Source: Hymenopus coronatus
Lineage: Eukaryota > Arthropoda > Insecta > Mantodea > Hymenopodidae
Direction of reading: 5' to 3'
Assembly: GCA_030762935.1 (NCBI GenBank)
Contig: CM060900.1
Location: 395,898,632 to 395,962,631 of the forward strand
Length of the DNA stretch: 64,000 bases
Within the stretch, counting starts at the first letter, position 1. The number at the start of each line of letters is the position of its first letter. A program made the position numbers and the translations under genes. Below the pieces are notes generated by a model. That model searched no databases, was not told the DNA's origin, and worked only from the letters and a program-made list of their open reading frames with translations. Below are positions 12,550 to 25,000 of the stretch, piece after piece.

Positions 12550-13311
12550 GCACTCAACGCTCCCACCATGAAGCCTATTCTGGTCCAGGAGCTGAGTCCT
12601 TAAGCCTGCCGTCCACCGTCAGGCCTGCTCCACCCCAGCCGGCAGTTTGGCGCAGCCTCAGGAGGTGGTCCACCCGGCAGGCCTATTGCGGTTCAGGAGT
12701 TGGCTCGCTCAGCACCTTCACCGGAGCCGAGCCCATCAGTGCCGCAGAACGCCGCCACCGCCACCACGCATACCATATGGCGGTTATCTACAGAGTACCC
12801 AGCATGCTTAGTGCTGGATGTAGCACGCCTCCTCTGGCCCTCACAACTGAAGGGCATAACATCGCGTCGTCCTGGAGCTGCTTACCGCAGGTCTGTCTCC
12901 ACCTGATATCTGACTGGAAAGTAAAAGCGGCCTTGACGTCACGCCTGCCTCTGTTAGATCAGCTGTGGAGATCAGCAGAAATGAACGACTGGTCCCCTGC
13001 GTTGTGGAGCGGAGGCCTGTCCACCACAAATGTCACATGCGGTCGCTTGGGATCGAACCCGGGACTTCTAGGTGAGAGACTGGTGGTCTAACCACTCGGC
13101 CACGGCGCGGCCTTACACCAGCTTGCCTCCAGCATTACGCCACTCCTGCGTCACCTGCTCCAGGTACACACACTTCACAGTGACCCTTGAACTCTCGGAG
13201 CAGAGAGTTTCACAGCACTATCATCCACCCACGCCGTCACCATCCACCACCAAGAACCACCCGACTCGTCAACACCTTCCTGTAGGACGCCATTGATGGA
13301 CTACTGACTGG
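12550..13311. other. GC-rich island
   Basis: About 760 bp that is clearly GC-richer than its surroundings. It holds imperfect internal direct repeats (GAAGCCTATTCTGGTCCAGG near 12569 and CAGGCCTATTGCGGTTCAGG near 12676). Frames of 68, 104 and 74 codons cross it, but none resembles a protein I know. The minus-strand S2 head at 13021-13113 is embedded in it. It may be an old retroelement fragment, a host exon or a CpG-rich region. I cannot tell which. Confidence 0.5.
13021..13113 (-). mobile_element. SINE S2 head
   Basis: Complement of an S2 head. On the minus strand it reads GCCGTGGCCGAGTGGTTAGA (A box TGGCCGAGTGG) through GGTTCGATCCC (B box) to ATTTGTGGTGGACA. The body continues at lower coordinates in altered form (GCAGGGGACC near 12990). 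Both Pol III boxes match their consensus exactly. Confidence 0.8.
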
Positions 13312-15584
13312 CTTTGAATTAAATTGATATTATAACTTACGTACGAGATAAGAAAAAGATTATTGTTTACGACTTTATGCTTTTATGGTATTATGTAAAT
13401 TTAAAATTACCTACATTCATCCATCACATGTCACCCATTTTATACTTTTAATTAAACATTTAAGTACATCTCGCTGTCATACACACTCATTTACGATGAC
13501 AATATCCATATTGTAATGAGAATACCACCTTACTCATTTAAACTAAAAGCATAATTTCTACCGAACTTTCTACCTAACTTCGGGTTGACAATGTGTTATA
13601 ATCAATTTAGTAGATCGAAAGAGAGCTATATGACAACGATGCAATCTACTACCTAGAAAAACTAATTTTGGATACAAATGTTTATTTTGGCACCTATTAT
13701 TAAACAGTCCTCTGTTTTAATGAATCTTAATTTATGTTATTAATCCAGAAAATAGTATTTTTGACACAATGATTGGATTGTATTTTTAATATTCTAATTT
13801 AATAAAAATAGAGCTTATATATAGGTATAATTTAAAGATAAGCTAAAATAGTATACTATTTATCCAATTTGGTAAAATTATTTCACTCATTTTAAAGGTA
13901 ATAAGATTCCCTTAACATCACAGAAAAGTACAGTATCTTGGTGAAATAATTTTGTAAATAGCCTAAATAGAGAATTCGTTAAGCTATGTAGAAATTGGAA
14001 TTTAGGAGAGCGTTATGAGGGGCATAGCATGCAAATCAGTATTTAAATGTAATTTTGGCAATTTTAAAATAATAAATTCTATATCAATAAATTAAGAAAA
14101 TAATGGATATTTCAGTAGTAAAAATAAATTCTTTTTGATCTAATTAACCACACGATGCCCGTTAGAGGGAGAAAATCCATGTACACTTTTTGTTATGTAT
14201 AGGTTTGCCTTATAATATCTCCTATAGATTATAAAAACATTAGGAAGATAATATTTGATAAAAATCTGAAGTAAACTTACAGTCTGGAGATTGTACAAGT
14301 TGCACACTTCGGGTTGGTTTATGCACCTGGTGAAGTAAGAAAGTGAAATTTTAGGATAATAGAGTTATGTAATATTTTGGAGTATCCGTCTGTTTAGTTT
14401 TAAAGCTAAAACATCTGAATTAATCTTAATTTACAAGAAGGGAAAAGGCAGCATTATTTAACAAGTAGTAAAATGCATGTTTAATGATTCTGGGCTGCTG
14501 ATGCCTGCATACAAGCCGTAGTTCATTAAACTCCAAAAGCAATATTGCATTGGTTAGAGGAAACTTTTCTCATTAAAACTTCTAGTAAAATAATAAAACG
14601 CTTTTGCAAAGTTTAATTTTTAAGAGAGACTGTGCGGGAGGAAATCCTTTTATTTAGCGAAGTATGGAGTTCTTTTCAATGCGAATATTCAAAGGTTTAG
14701 TTCTATTTAGTGTTGTTTAGTTCTTATTGTTGTATTTTCGCAGGCTCTTGACAATTACAATAATTAAAATACTAATTAAACATGATTTCCAGAAATAAAA
14801 ATAAAAAACTGTTTTCTGGACTATTTGCTTTTGCTGGTGGTATAAAAATCTTTAGTTTGGCCACAACACACCCTGAATAGTTCCTCGTTTTTAAAACTAA
14901 CACAACAAGTGATACACATATGGCATTTGAAAATGGTGCTGCAGCTTCAAGGAGAATATAAAGAAGCATTTCTGCTCCGTTGTTCGTGAGTATGAAAGAA
15001 AAATACGAAACATGGCTATGGTTTTCATTCTGCGCTTTTGGTTATAACAAGAGTAGGTATATTGCCCCTGGAAGAAACACGAAGTTTAACCAAATCCCTA
15101 ACATTCTAGGAGCTTCTGTTCTATTAGCGTTGTGTCGCCATAAAGTCCCAGCTTTCCCAGCACACTGACACGAATTTGGAGGAAGAAACACGGAAATTTC
15201 ACCAAGTGCCACAAAATGACATGCCTGTCCCAAATTAAGAGAGCGGCTGTACAGTTGCAAGGGAATGAAAACCGCTTAAGACATGTTTCAGGTGCTAAAC
15301 CTGTTTTTTAATATTCTGGAAGACATGATTTGGCAAAATATGTTTTGTTATTCCTTTTATATTCGAATTATTATTCTTCCTTATATGTTTTACACATATT
15401 GGGCTCACTCTGCAGTAATGCATTCGGGAAGTCTTCGATTCATATTTTTTGTGGTCAGTTAACATAAACGGGTGCTTTTTTCGTGGTTTATGCAATGAAT
15501 TAAATATTTGTTGTCCCAGAATCGATGAATACATCAAATACTGTAATTAGGCCTGAATTGTGTTACAGAACAAATAAGAGTGAG
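13312..15584. other. Unassigned AT-rich DNA
   Basis: About 2.3 kb of strongly AT-rich sequence. Short frames at 14772-14969 and 14980-15260 are unrecognised. No repeat family assigned. Confidence 0.5.
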
Positions 15585-15735
15585 CGAGATTGCCCCACGG
15601 TAATGAGGAGACTCGTATTCCGGAGTACTGGGTTTGATTCCTGGGGCCGGCCGCTTTGACCATGGGTTCTCTGATCCCCCTTTGGAATTTCAAGATCTTC
15701 TTTTTCTGGGCAGTCCGCCGGTGTGACCGGATCAT
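15585..15735 (+). mobile_element. tRNA-derived SINE, family S4
   Basis: B box GGGTTTGATTCC preceded by CGTATTCCGGAG and followed by GGCCGGCCGCTTTGACCAT and GGGTTCTC. This parallels the older copy at 8866. The A box is degraded. Confidence 0.65.
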
Positions 15736-16413
15736 CAAACTTGGCATCTTTAGGTAATTCGGGGTGTTTAAATTAAGGAGAGCTCATTAATAAATATGCC
15801 CTTCCCATTTATAGTTTCAGTTAATTCTTAGTAAAGGGGCCAAGTGGAGAAAATATATATTTGCTTAAAGTTTAGAATTTATGTCATTTTATTATAATAA
15901 ACTATATTTTTTTATCTTTCTTCTTTTGCAGTTTTTTGCTTACATTCCAAAGATCCGTCACATACAGCTTGTAGAGCAACTATATATTCTTCGGTAAGAC
16001 AAATAAATGTATTTTATTTTCGTTAATTAAATTAAATGCATCAGTAATTTTTTTTAAGAAACTTGAATGGTTTTAAATGATTCTTACACGAGATAAAAAT
16101 TATTAAATCGCTTCAATTTAGGTTAGAGTGAGAAAGTATGGGGAGATATGTGGAGCATGGAACAGCTGTGAAAACCACGCTCCTTCTAGACTAGACCTTG
16201 TATACTATATCTGCACCTGAATGTGTAGCATAAGTGGGTTGCCCGCCACTGATATCAAACCAGTACAACGTTCCCTTTAAGGTTTATTACTTCAGCGCAG
16301 AAAACACAAATGCATTTTAGTAATGTACATCGGGTATAAACTTAGAGTAAACCGATTTTGCAGCGGACTTGGGAGTGGGAGGTCATAGAAGCACACATTT
16401 CGAATTCCAAATA
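15736..16413. other. Unassigned AT-rich DNA
   Basis: No recognised feature. Confidence 0.5.
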
Positions 16414-16977
16414 ATAACGAAAGATAACATTAAATGTCTTTGCAAAGTTACAATACCTTACTCTATTTCTCAACGTAGTCACTGTTGCTCTCAAGGTATT
16501 TATTGTCATTTGGTACCGGCTTTTCAATGCACATTTTATACTCTTCCACAGTTAAACATCTGACCCAAGATGTCACAGCTACTTTGAGGTCATCATCATT
16601 GGGAGATCCACTTCACCCAAAAAGACACGTACGGTGTCGAAAGTGAAACACTTATTTGCTTTCAACTCCTCCATAACGATTGATGAACTTCTACTCCGGC
16701 CTTTGTGGTGCACACTGGTTCTTTCTTGATTATAGTAATTTATATGCTATTCCCTCACCGAAGACTCGTTCAGTGCATTATCACCATACACTTGTATTAT
16801 TGTCTATAAAATTCGATTGGCCGAACATTTTGTGCATCCAAAAAAAAAAAAAAAAAAAAAAAAAAAAACGAGAGAGAAACTGGTACCATGTCTTGATAGA
16901 ATGGAGATTATGTTAAGAAACAGAGTAAGGTACTGTAACTTTTTAACTAACGTTCTGCGTTTATATCTTTCGTTGTT
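16414..16977 (-). mobile_element. Internally deleted mariner-like element, 564 bp
   Basis: The ends are inverted repeats of roughly 70 bp with interruptions. Both begin with A, C or T, then AACGAAAGATA, and both contain GTTACA or GTTACAG followed by TACCTTACTC. Each end abuts a TA dinucleotide (16412-16413 and 16978-16979), the mariner/Tc1 target duplication. Full-length mariners are about 1.3 kb, so more than half is missing. What remains of the transposase is its C-terminus on the minus strand. An A28 run near 16841 replaces part of the interior. It could not move without outside transposase. Confidence 0.85.
16463..16625 (-). pseudogene. Mariner transposase C-terminal remnant
   Basis: Read on the minus strand and ending at the stop at 16463-16465, the frame closes with SNSDYVEK, which matches the G-DYVEK ending typical of mariner transposases. 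Upstream lies DDDLKVAVTSW, matching the conserved stretch before the C-terminal helix. An in-frame stop follows LFG at about 16619, the place where intact proteins read HLFG. The catalytic aspartates are not present. It is a dead remnant. Confidence 0.85.
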
Positions 16978-16979
16978 AT

Positions 16980-17219
16980 TCAGTTATGCCAAATCACTCG
17001 TTACTTACTGGATGACCATCGTATTTCTTCTTATGTTAAAATAGTAGTAGAACTCTACATTTCAGGTAAAAGCCAGTTCTCCACCTACCGGTTTTAACTT
17101 GAAATAGCCCCGACGAATTTCTGCAACTATTTTAACGCACGAAGAGATGTGCTTACATCAAATATGGAACAGTTGGGCCACCTAGTACACAGTCAAAAGT
17201 GCACAGGCAGCAGAATTTA
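16980..17219. other. Unassigned DNA
   Basis: No recognised feature. Confidence 0.5.
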
Positions 17220-17460
17220 AATCGGGAAAGAATTTATATAAATATGCGTGCCTACTGAGAGGGATAGTTCTGCTGGAACGTGTGAAGCATGCATGTCGAT
17301 GGTCCAGGTTCTAACCCTGTTAGGCTGGCTGCCCTGAACTTGCGGTTTATTCACGGTTTGCCCAATCAGTAGGCGAAAAAGCGTTGGTTCCTCTTCTACC
17401 ACGCATTTTCTGCCTATCACTTCCTGTCCCCATCAACCACCTTATCTTCCCATATGCTTT
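17220..17460 (+). mobile_element. tRNA-derived SINE, S4-like, old
   Basis: B-box-like GGTTCTAACCC is followed by GGCTGCCCTGAACTTGCGGT, a CACGGTTTGCCCAATCA segment and a pyrimidine-rich stretch (CACTTCCTGTCCCCATCAAC). The order resembles the S4 insect-type SINE. No clear A box and no duplication, so the call is tentative. Confidence 0.45.
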
Positions 17461-18099
17461 TAACTTCATATAGATCATAGTTGCAGGACCAGGCAACGGC
17501 GTTTGGTGCATAACGGCGGGACGGTGGCGTTTCCGCTGTGTAAGGGATTCCCCCTGTCGCTTGGATGGCCGGGTGGTGCTGCTTCCTGTAGCTCGTTTCG
17601 GTGACCTCTAGATCGAGTATCGCACATGCATGATCATTAGAACCCCGACCTTGCTAGCGCACATTGTCGTCCTAATCTGTTCGTCGTTCACGTCTTTCTT
17701 TCATTCATTCCTCTCAGGGCTCATGCAAGGCAAAATGGGGTACTGAGATAGTCTAAGTGAGGCGCTGACCTCCAATGGCAAGAGTTTTAGCCGTCTACTT
17801 ATCTTTGCCAACATGCATCACAAGGGCATTAAAATCCTGATATTGGTTACGAATGTATTACGTCAGAAATATTTTTGTTTTACTGAAAGTTCTTTTTGAA
17901 CGTTTATCACCATCTCTGTTTTCATGTTATCATCTAATAAGCTCTACGTTTCTTCAGTCGATATGCCTCGTTGCTGAACTCGTTTTTTATTAATAGAAGA
18001 TGGGGTTATGGATATTTGTGCTTCTAGAAATAATAAACCTGTAAACTCGCACTGTAATTTCTTGTGACATTTTTTGCTGCAAAGCAGTATTTTACATAC
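17461..18099. other. Unassigned DNA with GC-rich first part
   Basis: 17490-17670 is GC-richer than its surroundings but I could not assign it. The rest is AT-rich. Confidence 0.5.
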
Positions 18100-18187
18100 G
18101 CAGATCGAAAAAATAGAAATAAAAAAAGAAATAAGGAAATAAACAAGGAAAAAGGGAACGGCGGGAGGGAGGGTGACAGACTGACAG

Positions 18188-18220
<33 letters not shown>

Positions 18221-18385
18221 AAGAAAGAGATATAGAAAGAAAGAATCAAAGAAATACAGACAGACAGATAGAGAGACAGAAAGAAAGAGCGTAGGAGGGA
18301 AGGAAGGAAGGAAAGAGGGAGAGAAGGAAGCTAGGAAGGGGAAGGGGAGAGAGAAAAGGAGGAACGAAGGAAGGAAGGTATTCTG
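18100..18385 (+). repeat. Purine-rich GAAA/GGAA tract
   Basis: Nearly continuous A/G on the plus strand with (GAAA)n, (GA)n, (ACAG)n and (GGAA)n stretches. The Lys/Arg/Glu-rich plus-strand frames and Ser/Phe/Leu-rich minus-strand frames over it are composition artefacts. Confidence 0.9.
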
Positions 18386-19524
18386 GACCTCAATGAATAA
18401 CTTATCAGTAAGTAACGCCCAATACAATTTCACTTTTAACGACTGATGAAATTCCATTCTATGCAACTGATAGAACTCAACCAATAATCTTCGGCACCAT
18501 AGACCATGAAATTGAAAGCAAGCCTAACACTAAGTACGGCAAATATCGCTGGGTATAAAGCCGTTGTGTAAGCCATCCAGTTAACTCCAGGTTCACGACG
18601 ATGTGTTTATTACAAACATAATTAAAGTTCACCTGCAGTAGCTTCAACATAAACTTATAACTCTTTGCAATTCCGAAAATTACAGTTTAATTACAAAAGC
18701 ATTTAACAAAATTACTACAAAACTAATGTTTCCTATCATTCTCTTAATTGAAACTATATTAGATTCATGATCAAATAAAACTCATAGCAGAAACAAATAC
18801 GTGGTACAATGAAAGTCAATTTGCTGTGCTAATATTGATTTCTATTATCAATTTATAATTGGGACGTTTACTGTTAGTTTCCATATACTCTTTTTTGTGC
18901 ATGCATTTAATTTATGAACATTATTAGTAACTAACATTGTTTTAATTAGAAACACAAAATATACGTAGCAATCATCATTGTGTATACACAACTACCGAAC
19001 CCGTTGACATTTAAAGGGCAAATGGGTCTCAAATCTAACTTCTATAGTATTAAAGCTAGGAAATAAAAGTTGTGTATACCTATGCTCTATGACCAACCCA
19101 TGCATTTTCAACCTGTAGATTTAATATCATTTTAAGTTAAGTTTTGTTCTTGTGTTTAAAAAAAACACGTATAAGAAAAATCTCAAAATCTATCTCCTCC
19201 TGCAGTTTTAATTCAATGAATCCGAAAACGTTACTGAATGTGATTGATAAAAGCAAGTATGAGATGTTTGATATTTTCTCCCTGTGCAAAATAGCCAAGT
19301 TTAGTGCGCCCATAACCATTTTGATCTCATGTTATTTGTATTTTTATTTTATGTGCTATGCATACACAAATAAGTCGAGTATTTAGTTTTATTATGCACA
19401 TAGTTTTGAACGTCCAGTAAAAGTTTGCATAAATATTGCAGAACAAAATAGTTTTTATGGCAGAAATATGCTAAAAGATCTGATATGCTATATTGGTTGC
19501 TTTTCTCAACTTATTGGGTAACAA
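18386..19524. other. Unassigned AT-rich DNA
   Basis: No gene or repeat family recognised. Confidence 0.5.
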
Positions 19525-20256
19525 GCTATTCATACAAAAGTTTATTTTTCTATCTACTTTATGCTAACCACGATAAACATTAGCGGAAATAGCCTTTCTA
19601 TTTAGTTCCTTATAAGTAAGGGGAATAAGGGAACACTTGGCTGAAGCCATAGTCAAATCCTTTAAAAGATGTCACCATGTGAAACAATTTAAATTAGGTT
19701 TTCTTTGCAAAGGTCAAGAGTTAAACAAAAGAGCAGAAACACAAGATGACTACCCATTTGAGAAAAGTGGTTAAACGTTAAAACAAATAACTAAGAATAT
19801 CTCGGAAGTAGTTAAATCTACAGAAAAAAAATGTATATGACATAAATTGTAGTGAAGTAAGTTTTCGTGTGCCTTATACGGTGTACCAGTTATACAAAAT
19901 CTGTCAGGAATGAAAACATCTTCTTAGACTATTCCTAGAAAGTTCAAGATATACATTTCATTTGTTATGTACATATTCTTAATTTACGATATTTTAATCA
20001 AAATCAAAAGAGCCAGTTTTGAAGAAACAAAAATTTCAATTTTTTTACATGTAAAGAGTTGGGGAATTTTTCAAAAAATCATCGTGTCGCATCCTTGGAA
20101 GATACTGAACTTAAATGCCAAGTTTGATATTTAACCGACCTTTCGTTTTTGGGTTAAATTTTTACACACACACACACACACGGACCTTTTTGTAAAAATG
20201 TTTTTGTTGGATTTCTCTACCTACTGTGCTCATTGTACATACCTACTAGAGAAAGT
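19525..20256 (+). mobile_element. R1 repeat family, copy 2
   Basis: Shows the R1 blocks in order: TTCTATCTACTTTATGCTAA with ATAAACATTAGC, then CATTTGAGAAAA, GTGTACCAGTTATACAAAA, ATTTTAATCAAAATC, GTGTCGCATCCTTGGAAGAT, the palindrome region, and the right end TAGAGAAAGT at 20247-20256. The left end (ACTTTCTCTA) is missing or eroded. A short (CA)n lies at 20164-20181. Confidence 0.8.
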
Positions 20257-21466
20257 TAAAAGTGATTTAAGACTGAAAATGGCAAATTGGCACCCATTTT
20301 GGCCCTTAAACAGTGAGAAAAGTTTTTCCACTCGAAATTTAAAAAGTTTAAATTATTTTAATATTTTTACACACTGATTTAGATTTAACTATACCACTGG
20401 GTCGCAGTGTCAAAATACCAGGAAGTTAACGGACGCCGTGTTTTGTATTTGCATGCTTCTCGCATACATAGCGCACAAAGTGTTCCATCATTACTGATGT
20501 ACAAAGGGGCAGTATGGAGAACTACTGAGGTGGCACATACATAACGAATAGTCACTAAGGCTGTGGTATTCTCATCACGACCTTATTTCGCAGTTTCGCA
20601 TTGAGAATCGTTCCTGAATATCTGTTTCATTTCGGTGTAGGGTCTATTTTTGGCAGTTTTGCACCCGTTCTGAGAACCACAGGTGGTGGACACTTATGGT
20701 ACATGAAATGATAATTGGGAAAGCAAATATTTCAGGCCTAAGTTAAGGGCACCTTTCCGGCATTTGCCAGTTATAAGGACTAAGGAATACATTAAATAAA
20801 GCTTGAAGTATCGAAATCCAATTCAGTCTCGAAGACTGAACATTTTAAGCGCTTGGTTTGCTTTGTGCTAGTGATTTGGACGTAAGCACAGAGATAGGAT
20901 TCAATATTGACGTGTAATTTGACTGCAGTGTGCTATATAAAGACTTTTTTTTAGACCATCTGATACTTTTCATAGTATTATCGTATATTTTGGAGAAATT
21001 CTCACTTAGGGTATATAGGAGTAAAGCTGGAATAAAATAGCACCAAGTTTACAATAAATGAATATAAGCAGTGTACCGTTGTAGTATGCTTATGATGTTT
21101 ATTATTTTACAACCTCCAGAAATCAGCTAATCATTATAATCAGCTGATCCTTGAATTATATAGTACTCTAAATTTTCTAAAGCTACCCTTCCTTCATTTC
21201 CAACCCTGCATTCCTAATGCTATACTACTTGGGCAACTAGAGCACAAATATGTGCGTTTTTAATTATTGGTGGTGATACAAACAAAAAGATTCCTATACT
21301 CATATTTTTCAATCCTTTGTGTATTAGCTGTCACTATTTGACCAATCCAGACAAAACTTTGAAACTTACTTCTAGGTACAAGTATAAATTACACTGTGGG
21401 TATTTTAATGTGATTCACAGGGGATTGGCTCATTACTTTTGGGTCAAGTATTTTCTGATTTTGTCG
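20257..21466. other. Unassigned DNA
   Basis: No recognised feature. Confidence 0.5.

Positions 21467-21526
<60 letters not shown>
21467..21526 (+). repeat. (AAT)n microsatellite
   Basis: About 20 near-perfect AAT units running straight into the left end of the mariner derivative at 21529. Runs of Tyr or Ile in frames here are translations of it. Confidence 0.95.
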
Positions 21527-21528
21527 TA

Positions 21529-22098
21529 CGAGTTGTGCCCGGAAAGTAGATAGTTTGGAGAAACAATGCATAAAATAATTGTTTCCGCAGCACTTCTCTA
21601 TACATGAAACTGCATTCCTTAGCCCATTTTTCGACACTTGTGGAAACACATCACAAAGCATTCTTATGTGAACCGTCAGTTTCACGAATTGCTTCATTCA
21701 CTTGCTCCAAAAAAAAAAAAAAAAACATTAGTGATAACAGAAGGCCGCCCACTGCAGATTTCCTCATCAATATCATTGATTTCCCTAACCCTATTTCTCA
21801 CCATTCCGCATTCCATTATTCTTTCATAGTAAATCTGTACAAGTTGATAATGAATTTCAACTTGCTTAACATTCCTTGCTTTCAGAAACCGTATTACTGA
21901 AAGTTCTTCACAGTTGGCGGGGTCAGATATTGTTTTAAAGTTCTAAAAGATCACTAACAATTGTAAACAGAGCACATTCCGCTGTAATGGCGTCAGTAGA
22001 CAGACATAGAAAGAGAAGAGAGCGCATGCGTTGAACTGTGACACTAGCGTTGCGGTGGCAGTAGAACGAAATAATTCTTACTTTCCGGACACGCCTCG
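21529..22098 (-). mobile_element. Short mariner-like element, 570 bp
   Basis: Terminal inverted repeats: the left end reads CGAGTTGTGCCCGGAAAGTA and the right end, reverse-complemented, CGAGGCGTGTCCGGAAAGTA (17 of 20 match). The left end follows TA; the right end is followed by TTA, a slightly altered TA. The GGAAAGTA-containing end is typical of mariner/Tc1 elements. On the minus strand near 21590-21710 a broken frame resembles a transposase C-terminus (EQVNEAIRET, then VEKWAKEC), with an in-frame stop. This coding match is weaker than at 16463. About half the usual length is missing. Confidence 0.75.
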
Positions 22099-25000
22099 TT
22101 ACCACCTAACTCGCAAGTTATTGCTAAACACAATTTATCACTTACGCACTCAACTTAACACCTAACTTCCCCAAAAGTATACAAATATGCATTTGTAGTG
22201 GAAACAAATTAAGAAATTCATTTTAGTACGATCAGATAAATGAGTAGAAATACATGTATGCACCCAATATTTAATGAACAAAAATAAACGCAAGTGCATT
22301 AGAACCATAATACAAAACAGTACATCTATTTAAATGTTAATTAAAAACAGACTCGTGTATTACTTTCAATGAAATAAGGTTAAAAAGCATACATAATAAT
22401 TGATGCACACGTCTGTGGTGTGTGTTGGCACACTACTCTTGTATTATATTAACTCTATCACAAATTACAATTTATGCAAAAAATACAGAATTTCGATGAA
22501 ACAGGACATTGAGGCAGACAGAGAAGAAATAAAAGCTTTGATCAGGTGTAAATCTATCACAGTATCAATGTCAATGTCACAAAACTCCAAGAGCCACTTT
22601 TTTATCTCTCGTAAAAAGTGATTACACAGCTTTTTGGTAACAGTACTTACACACCTTTTAAACTGGTCACTCCCTTCATTCTGTTTATTACCAAAATATT
22701 CTGAAAAATAAATGTGTTACTTAAAAATTGTTACTGTTGGGTTTCAAAATAAAGCGCTTGAACTACACGCTGAATTTGCATGGGTTTTACATTTAGCTTT
22801 TCACTCGCAAAATGTGTCCATGATATGAAATCTCAACAACAATCTGCCGCGTGAAGAGCACGTGACCACGACTAGATACTTTTCCAATATTTTTACTCCC
22901 TCTACCCAACTGCGGGAGTGTAGCAGATGAATAATGCCTAAGATGTGAGCCATCTGACACCGAAGGCGTGCTGAAATATTTTGCCTCATCCTGTTTCACC
23001 CCAACTAGTTAAACTTCCACAACCAGTGCGAGGTTCAAAAGCGGTGCACCTCGTAAAAGGGAACAATGGCTCGCACATAGACGTTTTTAGACATTAAAAA
23101 GGCCACACTTTATAGCGTTTTGGAGCTCAAGAAATATTCCATGCGCACATGGTTAACAACGTTCAAACATTTTATGAAATGTTCTGCTGCATTTTGGGGA
23201 GTTTTAAATCCAAAACTAAGATAACATTCATGACGGCAAATCATATGCAAACCAAAATTAGTTAAGTCAGTTGTTTTTTTCTTCCTGATGATAAAAGTGG
23301 GGAATATACTTTAACAACCTGGAATGTCCCAGTGTAGCACACAGCAGTTGTTTCATACAAAGATGGCTTTTCTAAGAGCCTAGTAAACCACGAGTTTGAT
23401 GATTCCGGGTTAGGCTTTTAATTCAGCAATCACAGGGAGCAAATGCATATACAAATTTAGTCGTACTATGTCTGGGCCAATAACCTTCTTGATACAGACA
23501 GGTTCATATTCTTGGCTCTCAAGAGTATGTTTTTGACACTTAAATAGGAAAGGCACAATTTTGACATTAAAGTATTGGGTTGTGCCTGCTACAAAGTTAT
23601 CAGTATATGATATAATACTGTATTTTTTCATATAATTTCCGGTTTAAATACACATATATAAAGAAGTAAAATGCTCTTCAGTGTAGACCTGGTTTCAAGT
23701 CTTTCGAGATTTCTTAGAGATATCACGTTCAGGAGCAGATTTTTAACTTACGAGTGAACAAAAGCAAACAATTTTTGACAATTTGCATTTCACACTATAA
23801 TATAATCAAATCAGCAAATGAGTCCAAAGAAATTTAAACTTTATTTCTGATAGGCTACAGATTAAATATTGGATATGAATGTGATAAAGTTGTCAGTTAT
23901 TGTCTATAACAATGTCGGTAAATGAAAAGTAATGACCCTTTAGAGAGCGCTTCCCCATCATTGTATTATATTGTGAGATGAAAAGAGTACCTGCTCAAGA
24001 GGTCAAATGTCCTTCATAGACCAACCAAGATCTGTAGGACCAATATTAACGGATGAGACGCGTTGAATAGTGTTTAATCGAATACTTATTTGGAACCATC
24101 CAAATGACCACTAATGAATTCGTTTTAGTTATGAGACTTCATGGAACAGCTTTCACGACGAACTCCGTATCCAAGGTTTCTGTGCATTTGTGGACTGTTT
24201 TCCAAAAGCAAACATAGCGTGACCCATTAAGTAAGCATTTAAATTGGAACGAGAAGAAGTTTTCATTGACCGTCTTTCTAAGACGAATCCTGGGTGGCAC
24301 TACGAACCAGAGAAGAAAATGATAAGCGAGCATTGAAAGCATACCTTCCCCTTAAAGGCAAAGTTGCAGTAGTTCGCTGGGAAGAGCATTATGTCAGTGA
24401 ATGATTGTTAAGCCAAACTCACATATATCCTTTAAAAGCGGAAGAACATAACTAACCAAGTAGAGTAAACCTTCGCAACTGGAATCAGTAATACTTTGAA
24501 ATACTCTGCTACTTTCCATTTCTGTGCACTCGTTGGTTTTGTTTCCACGAAGGTCAGTAGGTTACTCACCAGCAATAGGATGAATCCTTGTTTTCAATGC
24601 CTTAAATATATTTGCATGCAAATATGCACACATGAAAAATACACTTTCGATCATGCGTTTTTTCACGAAGGCATTTTATAGCAGAACGCACTGGGGTTAA
24701 TATTTATATACAAATACGTTTCACATTTTTACGCTTCAGATATGAATGGGTCTCCATTTCACACCACTTGCAATAAAGTGACTAAAGTGTAATTTTACGG
24801 ACGTTCTTAGCATTGTTCAAAATTATGGTTAAATGCTTGAAGTTAATGAAAAACGTAAGAAATGTAGGTGATTTGTGGTTTACTCCTTCGTTCATAAGGC
24901 CGTTCATAATTTAAGCTTCAAACAAGCAATATCACACAAACATTTGACTTAAGTTTATATCTTTTATAGCTATTGAAACTAAATTCTTCTTCCTTACCGC

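Noticed and set aside
12777..13091. 104-codon protein in the GC-rich island
   Set aside because: Overlaps the S2 SINE head on the opposite strand and has no recognised domain.
18064..18484. Open frames of 76-130 codons over the purine tract
   Set aside because: Composition of a GAAA/GGAA repeat yields Lys/Arg/Glu or Phe/Ser/Leu strings on the two strands; no domain structure.
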